A program made the position numbers and the translations under genes. 64,000 bases of DNA, from the NCBI GenBank assembly GCA_027484725.1, contig JAIXSK010000017.1:124001-188000 (forward strand). The letters are read 5' to 3'. The notes below the pieces were generated by a model. It saw only the letters and a program-made list of their open reading frames with translations, made no database searches and had not been told where the DNA came from. This document shows positions 1 through 7,309 of this stretch, piece after piece (position 1 is the first letter of the stretch; the number at the start of each line of letters is the position of its first letter). This DNA is from Flavobacterium sp. (GTDB lineage Bacteria > Bacteroidota > Bacteroidia > Flavobacteriales > Flavobacteriaceae).

Positions 1-699
1 TGTTAGTGCTAATAATAATCTCAAATCTTTAACTATGTGAAAAAACCTATCTTGACTATCATTATTATTTAATCCTATTTCAGAAATGGTTTCTTTGAAA
101 AACTGAATAAATCCCTTCTTTTCTTCAAAATTTTGCTTTAATAATTCATACACTGGCGCAAGATCATCAAGCTGAGAAACACGAATATCATAATTTTTAA
201 AACCGATATGCATTACCCCGTTTTCTTTGCTAACTACTATAAACTCATTGTTTACAATATTATTAATGGTTGAAAATAAAGTACAACTTTTAAAGTAATT
301 TAATATTCTTTGATAATTATATCCGTTAAATATAATTGACTTTTCAGCCGAATAGGTTTCGTCAATATCTTTAAAAACTGTTTTTTGATTGTCTTCTAGT
401 ATTAGTAATTGAACATTATCAAAATCATTCAGATAAAAATCATTTCTTTTAAGATAATCATCAGACCTGTAAAAGACTTTGAGTTTATCAACTTTAATTT
501 GTTTAATTTTCAATGAAACGTTATTGTTGGGTAATATGTCAACATTAGAGAAAATACTTTTAATAGCATTTATGCTATCAGCGTAATTGTTTCCAGTAAT
601 CTGGAAGGAAAAATCACTGCCATTGAATTCAATGGATCGATATTCAATATTTTTCTCATAAACATCTATAAAGTTTTTTATAACACCTGAATCAGCCAT
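1..699 (-). CDS. Hypothetical protein, partial (runs off the left edge)
   Basis: An uninterrupted minus-strand reading frame runs from an ATG at 699 to the window edge, giving at least 233 N-terminal residues starting MADSGVIKNF. I do not recognise the family. The visible part is soluble, rich in Asn, Asp, Ile and Lys, with no signal peptide or membrane segment. Its start codon lies inside the end of the NA37-type gene upstream (ATGGCTGA, 8-base overlap), so the two are almost certainly co-transcribed and translationally coupled. The segment is visibly more AT-rich than the core genes to its right and lies on the island side of the integrase. The frame is clear; function is unknown. Confidence 0.75.
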   Translation of the reverse strand, partial: MADSGVIKNFIDVYEKNIEYRSIEFNGSDFSFQITGNNYADSINAIKSIFSNVDILPNNNVSLKIKQIKVDKLKVFYRSDDYLKRNDFYLNDFDNVQLLILEDNQKTVFKDIDETYSAEKSIIFNGYNYQRILNYFKSCTLFSTINNIVNNEFIVVSKENGVMHIGFKNYDIRVSQLDDLAPVYELLKQNFEEKKGFIQFFKETISEIGLNNNDSQDRFFHIVKDLRLLLALT

Positions 700-1750
700 T
701 TTTCTTTTGTTCTTCAATGAATTGACTTTTCACCTTTTCAGCCAATGATTTAGATTTAATCACTATACAATTTTCTTGAACATCTACTTCATCCTTGTTA
801 ATCTTGTTAAAATCAACATTTAATTCAATTCCTTCAACACTAGCCTTAATGGTTATTAAGCTTTTCCATTTTGCATTATCTTTTTTAAATTCCGGATCAA
901 TTATAATATTACAATCTCTTGCATAATTCATTAACTTATTTTCATTTTCTTCTCCATAGAAATGTTTGCTGAGATCATATAAGTTAACAAGCTTATTTTT
1001 ATTTGATTTAGAGTACTCAAAAATTGCTTTTTGAAAATCTCCCAAACTACTATAAATATCTTTACCATCTTCATCAACTGGTCTATCAATAGACTTAATC
1101 AATTTTATCAAATTAGTAGTATTTGCCGCGTTTTTAATTAAATCGCCAGAGTTTACCCATTCTTGAAAATACTTTGAAACCTCACCGTCTTGTTGAGTGG
1201 TAATTAATGCTATGTAATTCTTTTTATCAGTCTCATTTTCCGAATTTAAATAAATTTCAAAATTGAGTCTAAATGCCATTGCTATTTTATCAATGTTAAG
1301 ATTCTCTGAACTGTTTAATTTAAATACTGTGCCATCTTTGGTAATGTTCAACCCTTGCCTTTTTCTCAAAAGAACAACAGATATATATCGTTTTTTAGAT
1401 ATTTCATAATCTATAAATAAGTAATAGCCTCCTGTGGCAAATGATAATTTTTCAATTTTTTCTTTGAGTCTTTCAATACTTTTAGAAAACAAAATAAAGT
1501 CTTGATCGTCTGAAGTCTCAAGATAACTATTGAGATTCGTAGAAAAATCATTAGAAGAATTTACTTTAAACTTTGTGTTCTTTAATGATGGACTGATATT
1601 GATTGAGTTGTGTACATCTTCAGCTAACTTTATTGAGAACTCATCCTGAAAAGCAACACTATCAGATAAATCAATATTTGCTTTAGTTTTAATTCTTTCT
1701 TTTTCCAAAAAATGGATAATATACCTGTTAATTTTAATTTCTGAATTCAT
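692..1750 (-). CDS. Nucleoid-associated protein, NA37/NdpA (YejK)-like
   Basis: About 352 residues. The central part, with ATGGYYLFIDY followed by ISVVLLRKRQGLNI, then NIDKIAMAFRLN and YIALIT, matches the order of conserved blocks I know from Bacteroidota NA37 (37-kDa nucleoid-associated) proteins, which in gamma-proteobacteria bind the nucleoid. I chose the ATG at 1750 (MNSEIKIN) over an upstream one at 1786 because family members start this way. The C-terminal third, about residues 230-350, is less conserved and may carry a partner- or DNA-binding domain. It overlaps the unknown gene downstream by 8 bases and lies about 150 bases from the integrase gene. The fold assignment is from sequence memory; a role in phage defence or element maintenance is only inferred from the location. 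Confidence 0.7.
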   Translation of the reverse strand: MNSEIKINRYIIHFLEKERIKTKANIDLSDSVAFQDEFSIKLAEDVHNSINISPSLKNTKFKVNSSNDFSTNLNSYLETSDDQDFILFSKSIERLKEKIEKLSFATGGYYLFIDYEISKKRYISVVLLRKRQGLNITKDGTVFKLNSSENLNIDKIAMAFRLNFEIYLNSENETDKKNYIALITTQQDGEVSKYFQEWVNSGDLIKNAANTTNLIKLIKSIDRPVDEDGKDIYSSLGDFQKAIFEYSKSNKNKLVNLYDLSKHFYGEENENKLMNYARDCNIIIDPEFKKDNAKWKSLITIKASVEGIELNVDFNKINKDEVDVQENCIVIKSKSLAEKVKSQFIEEQKKNG

Positions 1751-1899
1751 ATTTAGTTTTAGAATTGATAATAAAAATCTAACCAAATATCTACTATTTT
1801 GAAATATTGGCTTATTTTCTTATGTAAAATTGTGGTGGTAATTTTAGAAAGCGCTACTAAGTTAATAAGAATTTAATTTGAAAAATAACATAATTAAGT

Positions 1900-3195
1900 T
1901 TAATTATTATTCTTTAAATACCCCGAATAATCCTCAGGTAAAACCGCATCAATATCACGTAAATACTTCTCTAAAGCATCCATAGTATTGTGCCCGGTAA
2001 TGAGCATTAATTTACTTTTGGCTTCAAACGGTGTCATTTGTTTGGCAAACTCATTATATAACTTGGTTATAAAAGTGTGTCTAAAGCTGTATAAACCATA
2101 ATCGGTTCCTAAACCAAAATGGTCCTTAACTTTTTTAAATCGTTTAGAGAAATAGTCTCTTTTGTCATTTTCTGAGGTTGCCCAAACACCACCTATAGTG
2201 GTTGGTGTAAACAAATAATCATCAGGGTTTAATTTTGACAAATCAGGTAGGTCGTTAATCAAAATTTGTGGGATTATTTTAATCTTCACAGGAGCATTTT
2301 TCGCTCGAACAAACAGCCGTTGTTCTTTTAAATTAATATCTCCTACTTTTAGTCGACAAACTTCAATTGGGCGCAAATAATTATAAGATATAAACTTTAC
2401 AAACAAGAGCAAGAGAGGATCATTCTGTTCCATGTATTGATAAATATCCTCTTGTAGGGTCGCGCTGTATGTTTTGTTTCTTTCAGGTTTTGCCTTGAGA
2501 ACATTTATTTTTCGTACAAAATTCTCAGTGATAATTTCATTGTCTTCTAAAGTCTGAAATAAAGTACTGAGCTCAATTCTGGTATTATTTCGAGTTCTTG
2601 GGCTGGTGTTTTCCAAAACAACATTTAGGTACTCTATAACTATCTTTTTGGTGATTTGGTTAACTGTTGTTAGTGAACTATGGTTTTTTAAAAGCCATAG
2701 CTCAAATCTTTTTACATTACTAGAAAAATTGGGGTATGAGGTGGCACTGAGAACATTTTTCTTGATTTTTAAACCTAAATTGAAGGCTTCGGAAACCGTC
2801 ATAAAATTTTGGTTAACCGAATTTGAAACAGCCGTTACATCATTTTCAGAAACCTTAGTTTTAGAATTATCTTGTAGTTGATTTGTTTGAAATAGTTTTT
2901 TCTCTAACTCAGAATTATCAGCATAAGGGCTAAAACCACGTTCAAGCAAAAACAACAAATTTCTTTGCAAGGTTTTTAAAATAGATAAACGTTCTTGTTT
3001 GGTTTTAAATCTATTAACGCCTGCTTTAATATTTGGTTGACGAACTAGTTTTCCGGTTTGTGGATCTCGATAAGAATAATACAAATACCAATCTTTTGAG
3101 AGCGCATTATTCTTTTGCTCTTTTGAGAGTTTTGACCAGTGTGAAACATCTACTCCGCCAGTAAAAATTTTAGGTTCTGAAAAATTCAATTTCAT
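1900..3195 (-). CDS. Tyrosine recombinase / phage-type integrase
   Basis: About 431 residues. The N-terminal ~110 residues form an arm-binding region seen in Bacteroidota tRNA-targeting integrases. A SAM-like core-binding domain follows (about 130-240) and then the catalytic domain. Catalytic elements are the first Arg in YLRPIEVCRL, a Lys in the following strand region, a box II of the form YSFRHTF in which the usual first His is Tyr, GH in ITGHNT, and the nucleophile Tyr in LEKYLRD. The ATG at 3195 (MKLNFSEPKI) is preferred: the longer frame, opening at 3291, would run through the terminator hairpin of the adjacent tRNA. The gene sits directly downstream of the initiator tRNA, as expected for an element integrated at the tRNA 3' end, with the element extending left. 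Confidence 0.9.
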   Translation of the reverse strand: MKLNFSEPKIFTGGVDVSHWSKLSKEQKNNALSKDWYLYYSYRDPQTGKLVRQPNIKAGVNRFKTKQERLSILKTLQRNLLFLLERGFSPYADNSELEKKLFQTNQLQDNSKTKVSENDVTAVSNSVNQNFMTVSEAFNLGLKIKKNVLSATSYPNFSSNVKRFELWLLKNHSSLTTVNQITKKIVIEYLNVVLENTSPRTRNNTRIELSTLFQTLEDNEIITENFVRKINVLKAKPERNKTYSATLQEDIYQYMEQNDPLLLLFVKFISYNYLRPIEVCRLKVGDINLKEQRLFVRAKNAPVKIKIIPQILINDLPDLSKLNPDDYLFTPTTIGGVWATSENDKRDYFSKRFKKVKDHFGLGTDYGLYSFRHTFITKLYNEFAKQMTPFEAKSKLMLITGHNTMDALEKYLRDIDAVLPEDYSGYLKNNN

Positions 3196-3202
3196 GGTAA
3201 AA

Positions 3203-3223
3203 ACGTGTACTGTATCGTGTACG
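3203..3223. repeat. Short direct repeat in front of the integrase start
   Basis: CGTGTAC occurs twice (3204-3210 and 3216-3222), 12 bases apart, immediately upstream of the integrase ATG. It could be an arm-type integrase site or an autoregulatory site. The evidence is only position and repetition. Confidence 0.35.
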
Positions 3224-3252
3224 TTTTGTAAAAATAGCGAAATCGAAGACAT

Positions 3253-3283
3253 AAAAAAAACGGATTGCATACACAATCCGTTT
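3253..3283 (-). terminator. Terminator of the initiator tRNA gene
   Basis: Read on the minus strand, a perfect stem AAACGGATTG/CAATCCGTTT with a 6-base loop is followed by a T run. It lies between the tRNA 3' end and the integrase start, so tRNA transcription probably stops before the integrase gene. Confidence 0.8.
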
Positions 3284-3304
3284 ACTTTCAAGGCTTTAAT
3301 CTAG

Positions 3305-3377
3305 TAGCGGGAACAGGACTCGAACCTGTGACCTTCGGGTTATGAGCCCGACGAGCTGCCTACTGCTCTATCCCGCG
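3305..3377 (-). tRNA. Initiator tRNA-Met (fMet), anticodon CAT
   Basis: A cloverleaf can be drawn on the minus strand: acceptor CGCGGGA pairs with TCCCGC, the anticodon loop is CTCATAA on a stem ending in three G-C pairs (GGG/CCC), and the T loop contains GTTCGAGTC. The unpaired first base (C1 opposite T72) and the three G-C pairs next to the anticodon loop are the marks of initiator tRNA. CCA is not encoded; the DNA after the discriminator A reads CTA. The integrase gene begins 110 bases downstream of the tRNA 3' end. Confidence 0.93.
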
Positions 3378-3389
3378 CTGTTTCGAGGG

Positions 3390-3419
3390 CAAATATACGA
3401 CGAATATTGATAAACGCAA
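3390..3419 (-). promoter_or_regulatory. Bacteroidota promoter of the initiator tRNA
   Basis: On the minus strand TTG (3419-3417) is followed after 19 bases by TATATTTG (3397-3390), a perfect match to the Bacteroidota sigma-A consensus TTG-N(17-23)-TAnnTTTG, 12 bases before the tRNA 5' end. Confidence 0.85.
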
Positions 3420-3471
3420 GGTTTTTTAAAAAAATAATCAAATCAATCATTTTCCAAAAATGTATAAAAAC

Positions 3472-3500
3472 GAAAAGTCGCCTAACCCTGGCGACTTTTC
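3472..3500 (-). terminator. Terminator after the leucine-rich-repeat gene pair
   Basis: A perfect 11-bp stem GAAAAGTCGCC/GGCGACTTTTC with a 7-base loop is followed by T-rich sequence on the minus strand, 72 bases past the stop codon of the LRR gene at 3572. Confidence 0.8.
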
Positions 3501-3571
3501 AACCCATTCAATTTAATTTAAAACAATGATTAACTATTAATTATGAAAAAAAACTATTTATTCTGTAAAAA

Positions 3572-4423
3572 TTATTCTTCGTTGGTCAGCGCCGAGTTTT
3601 TATCGGTCACCGGCAGATTTACGGCCAATCCCTCTTGATTGATCATCGTCATATTGAGGGCATCCAAATCAGAGAGGTTTTTAGAAACCGGCCCTGAGAA
3701 GGCATTGTATGAAATATTCATTTCTTTCAATCTTCCCAACTTCTCTAGAGAAAAAGGAATCTGGCCTTGCATGTTGTTATCAAATAAACTAAACACTTCA
3801 AGATTGGTTAGGTTGGCTACTCTTTTGTCTAATATCCCTGAAAACTTGTTGCTGTTGAGCAAAAGCACTTTCAAAGAAGTCATTTCAAACAAAGTCACAG
3901 GCAATGCTCCTTCAAATTCATTGTTGTATAAAGACAATTTTTTAAGTTGTTTGAGGTTGCCCAATTCTGCCGGAAGTTCTCCTGTAAATTGATTCATGAA
4001 TAACTCAAGAGATTGAAGTTGTGTCATGTTCCCCAAGGCCACAGGCAATGAACCCGACATGAGATTGAACGAAAGATTCAAAATTCTTAATTGTTGAAGA
4101 TTTCCAATGGTGGTTGGAATAGCACCCCAAATACGGTTTCTGGTTAGTTTTAGCTTTTGTAAGTTAACCAAATTTCCAATTTCTTGAGGAAGTTGCCCCG
4201 TTAGGTTGTTGTTGGTCAAATCAAGTGCAATTACTTTATCATTGCTTACTTTGACTCCGAACCATTTATTAACCGGAGCATTTAAGTCCCATGTGTTTTT
4301 CCATTGCGTACCATTGGTCGAAATGTAGAGTTTAACCAGGGCGTCTTTTTCAGCCATGGAGATTCCTGCGAGCATAGGTAGGGTAACCATCAGCATCAGC
4401 AGTGCTGTAGTAATTCTTTTCAT
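3572..4423 (-). CDS. Secreted leucine-rich-repeat protein (copy 2 of a tandem pair)
   Basis: 283 residues from the ATG at 4423 (MKRITTALLMLM), chosen because it opens with a signal peptide; the frame extends further upstream but that extension lacks any export signal. Residues 20-60 form an N-terminal cap (AEKDALVKLYISTNGTQW). About eight LRRs of the plant-receptor type follow (LxxLxLxxNxLxGxLPxxIGNLxxL). There is no T9SS C-terminal sorting domain, so a periplasmic or surface location by another route is likely. The protein has exactly the same length as its neighbour and shares most motifs, including the end region (LNMTMIN and GLAVNL), so the two are tandem duplicates. LRRs usually bind proteins or glycans; the ligand is unknown. 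Confidence 0.85.
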   Translation of the reverse strand: MKRITTALLMLMVTLPMLAGISMAEKDALVKLYISTNGTQWKNTWDLNAPVNKWFGVKVSNDKVIALDLTNNNLTGQLPQEIGNLVNLQKLKLTRNRIWGAIPTTIGNLQQLRILNLSFNLMSGSLPVALGNMTQLQSLELFMNQFTGELPAELGNLKQLKKLSLYNNEFEGALPVTLFEMTSLKVLLLNSNKFSGILDKRVANLTNLEVFSLFDNNMQGQIPFSLEKLGRLKEMNISYNAFSGPVSKNLSDLDALNMTMINQEGLAVNLPVTDKNSALTNEE

Positions 4424-4487
4424 CTTAGGGAGATTTTGTTTGTTTAAAGTGCGGTAGTAGCAGTATTTTGGGAAAAAGGGTGTTTGT

Positions 4488-5339
4488 TTAGTCTTCGTTG
4501 GCCAAGGCCGATGATTTATCAGCAACTTGCAAATTCACCGCCAAACCTTTGTCATTGATCATGGTCATATTGAGCGTATCGAGCTGTGCTAAGTTTCTGG
4601 ATACCAATCCGCTGAACATATTGTAAGAGATGTTCATTTCTTTGAGATTGCTTAGTTTTTCAAGATCAAAAGGAACTTGACCTTGCATATTGTTTTCAAA
4701 CAAGCTCAAACTCTCAAGAGAGGACAAATTAGCCACTTCTTTACCCAAAGTTCCCGAAAGTTTATTGCTGCTGAGCAACAATGATTTGAGTGATTTGATG
4801 CTATACAATGAGCTTGGAATACTTCCGGTAAGTTCATTGTTATACATTGAGAAAGTTCTTAGGTGTTGTAAATTCCCAATATTAGTAGGAAGTTCACCCG
4901 AAATACGATTCATGTGTAACTCTACGGTTACCAAACCATTAGCTTCACACAATGTCTCAGGTAGTTTTCCTGACAATTTATTGAATGCCAAGTTTAATGT
5001 TCTGAGCTGTTTTAAGTTTCCGATGGTTGCAGGAATTGATCCTGAAATATCATTCTTGAACAAATTTAGGCTTTGTAGGTTGACCAAATTGCCCAGTTCA
5101 GATGGAAGTTCTCCTGATAAATGGTTGTTTTGCAAATTAATGGCTACCACTTTGTCATTGACAATTTTAACGCCAAACCAAGATTCAACGGGTGCTTTCA
5201 AATCCCATTTGTTGGTCCATTGAGTTCCGTTTGTTGCTTTGTTTAGTTTAACCAAAGCTTCTTTCTCTGCATTTGAGATGTTTGCCATCATTGAAGCACT
5301 AGCAACAAGTGACAAGATTAAAGTAGATAATTTTTTCAT
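4488..5339 (-). CDS. Secreted leucine-rich-repeat protein (copy 1 of a tandem pair)
   Basis: 283 residues with a signal peptide (MKKLSTLILSLVASASMMA), an N-terminal cap containing NKATNGTQWTNKWDL, then about eight 24-residue LRRs of the form LxxLxLxxNxLSGxLPxxIGNL. It ends with the same tail as the next gene (LNMTMIN, GLAVNL, DKSSALANED). It is the promoter-proximal member of the pair, 64 bases upstream of copy 2. A TTG-N20-TAGTTTTA promoter lies 32 bases before the ATG, and a paired 20-bp direct repeat overlaps that promoter, so this gene is a good candidate for regulated expression. Duplication is visible from sequence; function is not known. Confidence 0.87.
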   Translation of the reverse strand: MKKLSTLILSLVASASMMANISNAEKEALVKLNKATNGTQWTNKWDLKAPVESWFGVKIVNDKVVAINLQNNHLSGELPSELGNLVNLQSLNLFKNDISGSIPATIGNLKQLRTLNLAFNKLSGKLPETLCEANGLVTVELHMNRISGELPTNIGNLQHLRTFSMYNNELTGSIPSSLYSIKSLKSLLLSSNKLSGTLGKEVANLSSLESLSLFENNMQGQVPFDLEKLSNLKEMNISYNMFSGLVSRNLAQLDTLNMTMINDKGLAVNLQVADKSSALANED

Positions 5340-5370
5340 GACAGATTTGGTTTATGTTTTTTTGACGAGG

Positions 5371-5401
5371 TAAAACTACACACATCATCGACAAGTTGCA
5401 A
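5371..5401 (-). promoter_or_regulatory. Promoter of the LRR gene pair
   Basis: On the minus strand TTG (5401-5399), 20 bases, then TAGTTTTA (5378-5371), one mismatch from TAnnTTTG. The -33 region overlaps the first unit of the paired direct repeat at 5387-5420. Confidence 0.6.
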
Positions 5402-5420
5402 AAAAAATCGATGAAATGCA
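5387..5420 (+). repeat. Paired 20-bp-spaced direct repeat, site 1
   Basis: Units ATCGACAAGTTGCA (5387-5400) and ATCGATGAAATGCA (5407-5420) start exactly 20 bases apart. The second unit is identical to one at 15627-15640. Two units on one face of the helix suggest a site for a dimeric regulator, here over the LRR promoter. Confidence 0.6.
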
Positions 5421-5549
5421 TGTTTTTTAATTTTTTTGCTGATTTTTTCTTACAATAATTATTTGGTAAATTATTTTTTAAGATTGTTTTTATCTCTTTT
5501 AAAATGTGCCTGAAACCAAAACCTATATCAAATCAATCTGAAAAAAAAC

Positions 5550-5557
5550 TACATTTG
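5550..5557 (+). promoter_or_regulatory. -7 element upstream of the DUF1761 gene
   Basis: TACATTTG matches TAnnTTTG exactly, 26 bases before the ATG. No TTG is found at the expected -33 distance. Confidence 0.5.
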
Positions 5558-5583
5558 ACTAACTAACTAATAAAAACGGTATT

Positions 5584-6066
5584 ATGGAATTTAACTTTTT
5601 AGCACTCTTAGCTGCCGCTGCCTCATCAATGATGGTTGGCTTTATTTGGTACAATCCAAAAGTATTTGGAAACGCATGGATGCAAGCATCGGGAACTACA
5701 GAAGAAAAAATCAAAGGCGCCAACATGGCCATGATTTTTGGGCTTTCGTTTTTTTATGCAATTTTGATCAGCTTTATTATTCAGATGTTGACGGTTCACC
5801 AATTTGGAGCTTATGGTATGGTTGGAGGGCATCCTGAAACAGCCAAGGCTTCATTTACTGAGTTTATGGCTGATTATGGATCTGCCTACAGAACATTCAA
5901 ACACGGAGCTTTACACGGTTTTATGACCGGTTTGTTTTTAGCATTACCCATGGTAGGCACCAATGCGCTCTATGAAAGAAGAAGTTACAAATACACACTC
6001 ATCGTAGGCGGCTATTGGTGTATTTCATTTATGATCATGGGTGGAATTATTTGCGCTTGGCAATAA
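5584..6066 (+). CDS. DUF1761 family membrane protein
   Basis: 160 residues with four hydrophobic segments (about 5-25, 50-72, 110-130 and 137-157). The N-terminal pattern with GFIWYNPKVFGNAWMQ is the signature of DUF1761 proteins, small inner-membrane proteins of unknown function. The gene stands alone, with a -7 element in front and a terminator behind. The family call is confident; no reaction or partner can be inferred. Confidence 0.85.
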   Translation: MEFNFLALLAAAASSMMVGFIWYNPKVFGNAWMQASGTTEEKIKGANMAMIFGLSFFYAILISFIIQMLTVHQFGAYGMVGGHPETAKASFTEFMADYGSAYRTFKHGALHGFMTGLFLALPMVGTNALYERRSYKYTLIVGGYWCISFMIMGGIICAWQ

Positions 6067-6091
6067 AAAATTAAATGACAATATAATGTTA

Positions 6092-6126
6092 AATCTCGCC
6101 CGAGCTATTTAGGCGGGATTTTTTTA
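6092..6126 (+). terminator. Terminator after the DUF1761 gene
   Basis: An inverted repeat AATCTCGCC/GGCGGGATT (one mismatch) with a T run begins 25 bases past the stop codon. Confidence 0.75.
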
Positions 6127-6148
6127 TTATTTACTTTTAACGCCTTAG

Positions 6149-7309
6149 TTGACGAACTTGATAGCAAACTACACTTTTCAGATTTTCTCAAGCGTACAAA
6201 ATCTTCCCGATTCTTGGGATGAGCTGGCTTTTGAGGACGTTTTTCTCAGTAAGAAATATTTATCAGTACTGGAACAATCATGTCCAGAAAATATGCAATG
6301 CCGCTTTATAGGTTTGTTTGAAGATAAAAAACTCATAGGTGTTGCCCTAGCGCAATTCTTAGATTTGAATATGCTCGAATCATTTGGTGAGCGCGATCAA
6401 TGTTTAAAAACCTCTGTTAGAAATTTTGTGTTCCGCAATTTTGCCTCACATGTTTTGTTCATCGGCAACAACATGCTAACCGGTCAACATGCGTTTAAAT
6501 TAGCCTGTGAAGCTGATACGCAAAAAGCTACAAAAGCACTTCATGTAGCCACCGATGCTTTGAAAACAGAATTCACCCGATTGGGTAAAAAAGTGCACAT
6601 TGTAACTTATAAAGATTTTGATTCCGAACAAATCAAGCTTTTTGATGAGCAAACTTTTGATTCATTGTATCAATTCAGTACACAACCCAACATGGTATTT
6701 TACGTTCGTGAACATTGGAAAACTGAAGAAGATTATGTGTCAGCACTCAACAAAAAATACCGCGATCAATACAAACGCGCACGCAAGAAAGAACAAGGTA
6801 TTGAAAAACGCCGCATGTCACTAAACGAAATCAAGGAAAACCAAGAGCAAATCTACAAACTCTATTTTCATGTTGCCAAAAATGCTCCGTTCAACACTTT
6901 TTTCTTGGCGCGTGAGCATTTTAGTGTGTTCAAAGAAATTTTTGATGAAGACTTTTTGGTTTATGGATATTATCTCAACAATCAACTTATTGGTTTTAAT
7001 ACGATGATTGTAAACGGAGATTCACTGGACACTTATTTTTTAGGTTATGATGATTCGGTACAACGAGAGAAAATGCTTTATCTGAATATGCTGTATGATA
7101 TGATTGCTTGTGGGATCCACAAAAAATACAGAGAAGTTGTTTTTTCAAGAACTGCTTTAGAAATCAAAAGTTCGGTGGGCGCAGTTCCGATTCCGAACTT
7201 TGGTTACATTGAACACCGAAACAGGCTCATCAATAGATGGATGCCTCAGCTATTTGACTATCTCGAACCCGAAGTGCATTGGAATCCGCGAAATCCGTTT
7301 CAAAACTAA
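6149..7309 (+). CDS. GNAT-fold / FemAB-like acyltransferase
   Basis: 386 residues. A C-terminal half with a run of basic residues (KKYRDQYKRARKK, about 210-222), followed by an acyltransferase-like region (FLVYGYYLNNQLIGFNTMIV), is typical of peptidogalycan/FemAB-type GNAT proteins in Bacteroidota, often annotated as GNAT N-acetyltransferases. No in-frame ATG exists before about residue 48, so TTG at 6149 is the likely start; TACTTTTA (6132-6139), one mismatch from the -7 consensus, lies just in front. The 3' end overlaps the convergent ABC-F gene by 4 bases. Substrate unknown. Confidence 0.7.
   Translation: MTNLIANYTFQIFSSVQNLPDSWDELAFEDVFLSKKYLSVLEQSCPENMQCRFIGLFEDKKLIGVALAQFLDLNMLESFGERDQCLKTSVRNFVFRNFASHVLFIGNNMLTGQHAFKLACEADTQKATKALHVATDALKTEFTRLGKKVHIVTYKDFDSEQIKLFDEQTFDSLYQFSTQPNMVFYVREHWKTEEDYVSALNKKYRDQYKRARKKEQGIEKRRMSLNEIKENQEQIYKLYFHVAKNAPFNTFFLAREHFSVFKEIFDEDFLVYGYYLNNQLIGFNTMIVNGDSLDTYFLGYDDSVQREKMLYLNMLYDMIACGIHKKYREVVFSRTALEIKSSVGAVPIPNFGYIEHRNRLINRWMPQLFDYLEPEVHWNPRNPFQN

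Noticed and set aside
2606..2881. 91-codon plus-strand frame inside the integrase gene
   Set aside because: Shadow of the integrase reading frame with no independent support.
3196..3291. N-terminal extension of the integrase from 3291
   Set aside because: It would start inside the tRNA terminator hairpin, and the extension has no similarity to integrases.
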